Positions 31,940-36,795 of a stretch of DNA of 36,795 nucleotides are shown here, one piece after another. This DNA comes from Melioribacter roseus (lineage in GTDB: Bacteria > Bacteroidota > Ignavibacteria > Ignavibacteriales > Melioribacteraceae). The position numbers and the translations under genes are program-made. Numbering within the stretch: position 1 is the first letter of the stretch; the number at the start of each line of letters is the position of its first letter. The notes under the pieces were generated by a model. The model was not told the DNA's origin. It was given only the letters and a program-made list of their open reading frames with translations, and made no database searches. The stretch spans positions 1 to 36,795 of the forward strand of contig DYLK01000024.1 of the NCBI GenBank assembly GCA_020722065.1. The letters are read 5' to 3'.

Positions 31940-33250
31940 TTAGATAATTTTTCCGTAACAAAAATTGTTGTTACAATTTGTAATCTCAATTTCAACAAAT
32001 TTATTTACTAAATCAATGTTAAAATCTGTTTCAACACGAATATAATTTGAAGAATATCCACGCATTTTCCCATTTATTTCTTGATGTTCAAACAAAACTT
32101 GTACTTTCTTTCCAATATTTTTCTGCATAAAAGCCAATCTTTTCTTTTCACTCAAAATTCGGAGCATGTTTGTTCTTTCTTTTCGTTTGATGTGAGGAAC
32201 TGAATTTTTCATTAACACTGCTTCGGTATTTTCTCTTTCTGAATATGTGAAAACATGCAAATATGAAAATTCCATTTCAGATAAAAATTTATAAGTTGAG
32301 AGAAAATCTTCGTCAGTCTCACCAGGGAAACCAGTAATTACGTCAATTCCAATTCCAACATTTTTAATTTCAATATTCAACTTATTTATCAAATTCTTAA
32401 AAAATTCGGTGTTGTATCGGCGTTTCATTAATTGTAAAATTTTGTTTGTTCCACTTTGCAAAGGAATATGGAAATGATTTACAAGTTTCGGATTATTTTT
32501 TGCTAATTGGATTATTTCATCAGTTAATAAATTTGGTTCAATTGAACTGATTCGCAATCTAAATTCACCATTTTCAGAAAGTAAATGATTAAGTAAATCT
32601 GAAAATTTTTGATTAGTCGATTTCCCATAATCTCCAACATTTACGCCAGTTAGAATAATTTCTTTGTAACCTTCAGCTAATATTTTCCGAAAATTTTCTA
32701 ACAAAAGCGAAATTTCCATACTTCTGCTTCTTCCCCTTGCTTTTGGAATTGTACAATAAGTACATAAATAATCGCATCCATCTTGAATTTTGAAAAAAGC
32801 GCGTGTTCTTTCATCAGCTTCAGTTGACGAAGAAAAATAAAAATTGGATATTTTATCGGTTGGCGTTACAAACACACACGAAGTTTCCCTTTTCGAGAAA
32901 TCATCTTCTAATAATTCAAAGATTTTGAATTTTTCAGCAGTACCCAAAACTGCATCAACTTCAGGCATTTTCATTAATTTTTCAGATTGTAATTGTGCAA
33001 AACACCCAGTTACAACCATAAAAGAATTTGGGTTGCGTGTTTTTGCTTTTCGGATTATCTGTCGGCATTCTTTATCGGCGTTCTCAGTAACTGTGCAAGT
33101 ATTTAATACGTAAATATCTGCTTTTTCGGAGAAATCAACAATTTCATATTCTCGAATCTTAAATTGATTTGCAATAGTTGATGTTTCAGAAAAGTTTAAT
33201 TTGCAACCAAGTGTATGGAAAGCTACTTTCAAGAATTTTCCTTTCTTCAT
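31940..33250 (-). CDS. mtaB: tRNA t6A37 C2-methylthiotransferase MtaB
   Basis: MtaB is a radical-SAM enzyme that adds a methylthio group to t6A37 of tRNA. The 436-residue protein has an N-terminal UPF0004 domain with three cluster cysteines (C16 in TLGCK, C52 in NTCTVT, C83 in TGCFAQ). The radical-SAM CxxxCxxC follows (C159, C163, C166 in CDYLCTYC), and a C-terminal TRAM-like region (about 370-436). The ATG at 33250 is chosen. A longer frame from TTG 33280 starts inside the terminator stem that follows rpsA and adds residues not seen in the family. It starts the minus-strand run that continues to truA and beyond. Confidence 0.93.
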   Translation of the reverse strand: MKKGKFLKVAFHTLGCKLNFSETSTIANQFKIREYEIVDFSEKADIYVLNTCTVTENADKECRQIIRKAKTRNPNSFMVVTGCFAQLQSEKLMKMPEVDAVLGTAEKFKIFELLEDDFSKRETSCVFVTPTDKISNFYFSSSTEADERTRAFFKIQDGCDYLCTYCTIPKARGRSRSMEISLLLENFRKILAEGYKEIILTGVNVGDYGKSTNQKFSDLLNHLLSENGEFRLRISSIEPNLLTDEIIQLAKNNPKLVNHFHIPLQSGTNKILQLMKRRYNTEFFKNLINKLNIEIKNVGIGIDVITGFPGETDEDFLSTYKFLSEMEFSYLHVFTYSERENTEAVLMKNSVPHIKRKERTNMLRILSEKKRLAFMQKNIGKKVQVLFEHQEINGKMRGYSSNYIRVETDFNIDLVNKFVEIEITNCNNNFCYGKII

Positions 33251-33267
33251 TTTTGAAAGTTTACTTA

Positions 33268-33304
33268 AAAGAAAACCCAACTATTTTGTAGTTGGGTTTT
33301 TTAA
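33268..33304 (-). terminator. Intrinsic terminator after rpsA
   Basis: AAAACCCAACTA (33272-33283) pairs perfectly with TAGTTGGGTTTT (33289-33300) around a five-base loop, with T-rich sequence on the minus-strand exit side. It lies between rpsA and mtaB, 18 bases upstream of rpsA's stop in plus-strand coordinates. It should limit reading from rpsA into mtaB. Confidence 0.85.
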
Positions 33305-33321
33305 CATAAATAATAATATAA

Positions 33322-35211
33322 TTAATTTTCTTTATTTTCTTCAGTTTCGGAAGTATTGGCTTCAGTTTCAGATATATTTTCTTCTGTTGCGATTGATTCT
33401 TCAACTTCATTCATAGGATTTTCTTCTACAAAATCGCTTGTAGCAACTTCAGTTCCAAGATTTTTTTCATCATAAATATCAAAATCTTTTGGGTCAAATT
33501 TCCCTGTATCAGCTTTTCTGATTGCTTGAACAGAAGTTCTTTCAAGTTTATGATCGGCAATGTATTTTTCAATTTCAGCATCCGACATTTCTTTCAAAGC
33601 AGAAAGTACACTCAATACGATTTTCTTGTTTTCAATATCGAATTCAATAACACGCATTTTCAAAGTTTCATCGATTGGGAAGCAATATGCCAAATTTTTG
33701 ATTTTTGATGAAGAAAGTTGAGCTTGTGGGACAAAACCATCAACTTTGCCACCAAGTTCTACAATTAATCCTTTTTCGATAATTTTAGAAACTTTTCCTT
33801 CTACCAAAGTACCAACTTTGTAAATCTTTTCTAATTCTGGCCAAGGATTATCTTCAATTTGTTTATGACCAAGAGAAATTTTTCTTTCTTGAGTGTTTAC
33901 TTCAAGAACAACTACTTCAATTGTTTCACCTTTTTTAACAATTTCCCCAGGATGACGAACTTTCTTTGTCCAAGATAAATCTGAAATATGAATTAAACCA
34001 TCAACACCAGCTTCCAATTCAACGAAAGCACCAAAGTTAGTTAGATTTCTGATTATTCCTTTTTGGTGTGAACCAACTGGATATTTAGTTAATAATTCCG
34101 ACCAAGGATCTGGAGTAAGTTGTTTCATCCCAAGAGAAATTTTCTTTTCTGATTTATCCAAACTCAAAATGACAGCTTCAACATGCATTCCCATCGAAAC
34201 AAATTGTCCTGGATGAGAAATATGTTGTGTCCAACTCATTTCAGAAATGTGAATCAAACCTTCAATTCCTTTTTCAATTTCGATGAAAGCACCATATTCT
34301 GTTAACGAAACTACTTTTCCAGCAACTTTATCGCCAATCAAATACTTTGTTTCAATATTATCCCAAGGATGAGGTGTTAATTGTTTTAGACTAAGTGAAA
34401 TACGTTTTTTGTCTTTATCATAATCAGTTACAACAACTTGCAATTTTTGGTCAAGCTCAACAACTTCTTTTGGATGATTGATTCTTCCCCAACTTAAATC
34501 TGTAATATGAATCAAACCATCAACTCCGTTCAAGTCAACAAATACACCAAAATCTGTAATTGCTTTAACTGTACCTTCAAGAATTTGACCTTTTTCCAAT
34601 CCTTTTAGAATTTCATCTCGTTGTGAAGCATATTTTTCTTCAATTAGAACTTTATGTGATACAACAACATTTTCAGTTGGGATATTCACTTTTACGACTT
34701 TGAAATCCATTGTTTCGCCGACAAGAGCATCAAAATCGCGGATTGGTTTAATATCGATTTGTGAACCAGGTAAAAATGCTTCAATTCCCATTATGTCAAC
34801 AACCATACCACCTTTTATTCTGCGTACAATTTTTCCAGATAGAATTTTATCATTTTCATTTGCATCAAGAATAATTCGCCATATTTTTAAGAAATCGGCA
34901 CGTTTTTTACTAATTTTTAATACACCATCTTCATCTTCTACGCTTTCAATTACGATATCAACTGTCTTGCCAAGTGCAATTTCTTCTGTACTGGTAAATT
35001 CACTCTTAGGAATTAAACCATCAGACTTAAAACCAAGTGAAATAACTACATTGTCTTTATCAAATCCACTTATAGTTCCTTGAATAATTTCGCCTTCTTT
35101 GAAATCACTAAACGAATCGTTTATCAGTTTTTCAAACTCAGATATTTCTTCAGGTGAATACGTTTCTTCTGTTATTAATTTTACATCTTTTACTTTTTTT
35201 TCTTCGGACAT
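33322..35211 (-). CDS. rpsA: 30S ribosomal protein S1
   Basis: S1 binds mRNA on the small ribosomal subunit. The 629-residue protein has six S1 domains, at about 39-105, 121-190, 206-277, 291-366, 378-452 and 464-538. The central ones carry the RNA-binding GVDGLIHISDLSW type core. An acidic, low-complexity tail (about 590-629) is rich in Glu, Ser and Thr. The ATG at 35211 is chosen because GGAG lies five bases upstream. A frame from 35244 would add eleven unrelated residues. The cmk-rpsA order is conserved in many bacteria, including E. coli. A 70-base gap separates it from cmk. Confidence 0.96.
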   Translation of the reverse strand: MSEEKKVKDVKLITEETYSPEEISEFEKLINDSFSDFKEGEIIQGTISGFDKDNVVISLGFKSDGLIPKSEFTSTEEIALGKTVDIVIESVEDEDGVLKISKKRADFLKIWRIILDANENDKILSGKIVRRIKGGMVVDIMGIEAFLPGSQIDIKPIRDFDALVGETMDFKVVKVNIPTENVVVSHKVLIEEKYASQRDEILKGLEKGQILEGTVKAITDFGVFVDLNGVDGLIHITDLSWGRINHPKEVVELDQKLQVVVTDYDKDKKRISLSLKQLTPHPWDNIETKYLIGDKVAGKVVSLTEYGAFIEIEKGIEGLIHISEMSWTQHISHPGQFVSMGMHVEAVILSLDKSEKKISLGMKQLTPDPWSELLTKYPVGSHQKGIIRNLTNFGAFVELEAGVDGLIHISDLSWTKKVRHPGEIVKKGETIEVVVLEVNTQERKISLGHKQIEDNPWPELEKIYKVGTLVEGKVSKIIEKGLIVELGGKVDGFVPQAQLSSSKIKNLAYCFPIDETLKMRVIEFDIENKKIVLSVLSALKEMSDAEIEKYIADHKLERTSVQAIRKADTGKFDPKDFDIYDEKNLGTEVATSDFVEENPMNEVEESIATEENISETEANTSETEENKEN

Positions 35212-35281
35212 TTTGTCTCCGTACTCCTTAATACAAATCAACAAAAATCAAGAAGTTTTGTTAGTTTAACATTAGTTAATT

Positions 35282-35968
35282 CTATTTGATTTGTTTTGAA
35301 ATCTTTATTTTATTTATTCTATCTAGAATAATTTCTAATTCTTGATTAATTGACAGAGATGAAGTGTCAATCTGATAAGCATCATCAGCTTTTTTTAATG
35401 GGCTAACTTCACGCCCACTATCAATTTTATCGCGTTTAGCAAGATTTTCTTTAACTTCTTCAATCGAAATTTGAACACCATTTTCTAAATATTCTGCTAA
35501 TCTTCTTTCTGCTCTAACGTCAATTGAAGCAACAAGATAAATCTTAAAATCCGCATTAGGAAAAACCACAGTTGTTGTATCGCGTCCTTCGGCAACAACA
35601 GTTTCTGTTTGACCCATTTTTTGCTGAATCTTTACTAATTCTGCTCTAACTTCTGGAATTCTACTAACTTCACTTACATTATCATTTACTTCAGAACTTC
35701 TTATAAAATCTGTAACTTCTTCAGAATCTACAAAAACTCGTGTTCTTCCATTTTCATAAGTTAATTTGATTTTTGCAGATTTGGAAAATTCAATTATTTT
35801 GTGAATGTCGTGTATAAATCCACCAGAAAGAGCTTTAAATGTAATAGCTCGATACATTGCTCCTGTATCAATGTAAGTTGCTCCAATTTTTGTTGCTAAA
35901 AATTTTGCAATCGTACTTTTGCCTGAACCAGCGGGACCATCTATAGCTATTACTAAGTTTTTTGACAT
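35282..35968 (-). CDS. cmk: Cytidylate kinase
   Basis: Cmk phosphorylates CMP and dCMP using ATP. The protein of about 228 residues has the P-loop GPAGSGKST (11-19), YIDTGAMYRA, a GRDTTTVVFP segment (usually GRDIGTVVFP) and a RDKIDSGREVSPLKKADDA lid-region stretch. Length is normal. The ATG at 35968 is chosen because it gives the family N-terminus. A longer frame from TTG 36004 would begin inside a promoter-like element (35975-36004). No ribosome-binding site is visible, which fits a very short or absent leader. rpsA lies downstream. Confidence 0.94.
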   Translation of the reverse strand: MSKNLVIAIDGPAGSGKSTIAKFLATKIGATYIDTGAMYRAITFKALSGGFIHDIHKIIEFSKSAKIKLTYENGRTRVFVDSEEVTDFIRSSEVNDNVSEVSRIPEVRAELVKIQQKMGQTETVVAEGRDTTTVVFPNADFKIYLVASIDVRAERRLAEYLENGVQISIEEVKENLAKRDKIDSGREVSPLKKADDAYQIDTSSLSINQELEIILDRINKIKISKQIK

Positions 35969-35974
35969 AGGTTG

Positions 35975-36004
35975 CAAAAATAGTAAAATATTCTCATTTT
36001 TCAA
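35975..36004 (-). promoter_or_regulatory. FCB-type promoter candidate for cmk-rpsA
   Basis: On the minus strand TTG (36004-36002), a 19-base spacer and TATTTTTG (35982-35975) fit TTG-N19/21-TAnnTTTG. The element ends only six bases before the cmk ATG at 35968, so the transcript would be leaderless or nearly so. The match in both motif and spacing is good for AT-rich DNA. Confidence 0.5.
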
Positions 36005-36063
36005 TTTTTTATAACTAACTTTGACTAATATTTTAAATTTATTTTCAAATAATTGGAGTCTTT

Positions 36064-36786
36064 ATGTTGGATATTAAAAAAAATCCCGAACAATTAATTT
36101 TAGGTTTATCAATTTTTCTTGGGTTAACTCTTTTAGGCTTAATTCTTGGGAAAAGTGCAATTGAAGTAAAAGAATTTGAAAGAACAGTTTGGGTTAAAGG
36201 TTTGTCGGAAAAGGAATTCCCCGCCGATTTAGTTCTTTGGCCAATTGAATATAGTTTAGCTGAGAATGACTTCACAAATCTGTATTCAAAAATTGGGAGT
36301 AACAATTCGATTATTAAGTCGTTTTTGTTAAAGAACGGAATTAATGAAAACGAAATATCAGTTTCCCCACCACAAATTACTGACAAATTTGCTCAAATGT
36401 ACGATTCTGGGGTAGAGGTTCGTTTTAGATATACTGCTATTCAAACAATTACAGTTTATTCAAAAAAAGTTGATGTTGTTAGAAAACTTACGACCTCCAT
36501 CGCTGATTTAGGAAAGAAAGGCATTGTTTTTAATAATAATGAATATTCTGTTAAACCCGAATATTTTTTTACAAAATTGAATGAAATTAAACCTTCTATG
36601 ATAGAAGAAGCGACTCGGAAAGCTCGCGAAGTTGCAGAAAAATTCGCAAATGATTCTGATAGTAAACTAGGCAAAATAAAAACCGCTGACCAAGGACAAT
36701 TTACTATTTCTGAAAGAGATATAAACAATCCACAAATCAAAAAAGTACGAGTTGTATCTACAATTGAATATTATTTAGTGGATTAG
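36064..36786 (+). CDS. SIMPL domain (DUF541) membrane-anchored protein
   Basis: This 240-residue protein has one N-terminal hydrophobic segment (about 10-29) and a periplasmic SIMPL domain (about 37-238): RTVWVKGLSEKEFPAD, an EISVSPPQITDKFAQ stretch, YTAIQTITVYSKKVD, a helix EEATRKAREVAEKFAND, and a final VRVVSTIEYYLVD. Family members include periplasmic proteins such as YggE, linked to oxidative stress, but no biochemical function is established. GGAG (36055-36058) lies five bases before the ATG. It is divergent from cmk. The last nine bases of the window after its stop hold nothing. Confidence 0.85.
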   Translation: MLDIKKNPEQLILGLSIFLGLTLLGLILGKSAIEVKEFERTVWVKGLSEKEFPADLVLWPIEYSLAENDFTNLYSKIGSNNSIIKSFLLKNGINENEISVSPPQITDKFAQMYDSGVEVRFRYTAIQTITVYSKKVDVVRKLTTSIADLGKKGIVFNNNEYSVKPEYFFTKLNEIKPSMIEEATRKAREVAEKFANDSDSKLGKIKTADQGQFTISERDINNPQIKKVRVVSTIEYYLVD

Positions 36787-36795
36787 TTTTTTGAT

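Noticed and set aside
33250-33280. Longer mtaB start at TTG 33280
   Set aside because: It falls in the terminator stem after rpsA and adds residues without family match; ATG 33250 gives the normal N-terminus.
35968-36004. Longer cmk start at TTG 36004
   Set aside because: This TTG is part of a promoter-like element, and ATG 35968 gives the family N-terminus just ahead of the P-loop.
1-36795. Insertion sequences, prophage, tRNA or rRNA genes
   Set aside because: No transposase, integrase, phage structural protein, tRNA cloverleaf or rRNA segment was recognised on either strand.

Overview
The window is an AT-rich stretch of a bacterial chromosome with tightly packed genes and only one gene-poor end. 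The gene content points to a diderm of the Bacteroidota/Chlorobi/Ignavibacteria (FCB) group: two TonB-dependent receptors with N-terminal carboxypeptidase-regulatory-like domains, an LptD-type protein, an Omp85 protein with one visible POTRA domain, a fused glycine decarboxylase, a six-domain ribosomal protein S1 and MtaB. Two promoter-like sites (3004-3034 plus strand, 35975-36004 minus strand) match the FCB consensus TTG-N19/20-TAnnTTTG. An Ignavibacteria-like lineage is my best guess from protein flavour; no marker here proves it. I see no tRNA, rRNA, insertion sequence, phage gene or CRISPR array.

Layout. 1-335 has no gene but holds an evenly spaced series of small-loop palindromes, one of which is a terminator-like hairpin. 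336-2906 (minus) is a TonB-dependent receptor. 3063-5840 (plus) is a compact run: a 78-residue protein, a Gfo/Idh/MocA oxidoreductase, a LEA-type-2 lipoprotein and a ROK sugar kinase. A short repeat-bearing gap leads to an LptD-like protein (6008-8620). 8758-16525 (plus) is a nearly gapless run: a hypothetical, a methyltransferase, a 10-TM metal exporter-like protein, a hypothetical, gcvP, a CoA-binding protein, an Omp85 protein and rsmE.

16582-20637 (plus) looks like a metal (probably zinc) acquisition module: a His-rich small exported protein, a lipoprotein made of two copies of one His-bearing domain, a ZnuD-like TonB receptor and a small membrane protein. It ends at a strong bidirectional terminator. 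glgP (minus) diverges from plsY, a DegS-like protease and purB (plus).

26468-35968 is a long minus-strand block, read from right to left: cmk, rpsA, a terminator, mtaB, a small membrane protein, truA, a FabG-like SDR, a beta-barrel protein, an enoyl-CoA hydratase, a degenerate YibQ-like protein and a second SDR. Most junctions between mtaB and the last SDR overlap or lie within 20 bases, so this part probably forms one operon. A SIMPL-domain protein diverges from cmk at the right edge.

Most of the window is core metabolism and envelope biogenesis. The least ordinary parts are the hairpin series at the left end, the candidate metal-uptake module with its duplicated-domain lipoprotein, the near-leaderless cmk promoter arrangement, and the YibQ-like protein that appears to have lost its catalytic residues. 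Several start codons were moved from the longest open frame (cmk, rpsA, mtaB, the CoA-binding protein, the Omp85 protein, rsmE, the hydratase, the protein before truA); the reasons are in each entry.
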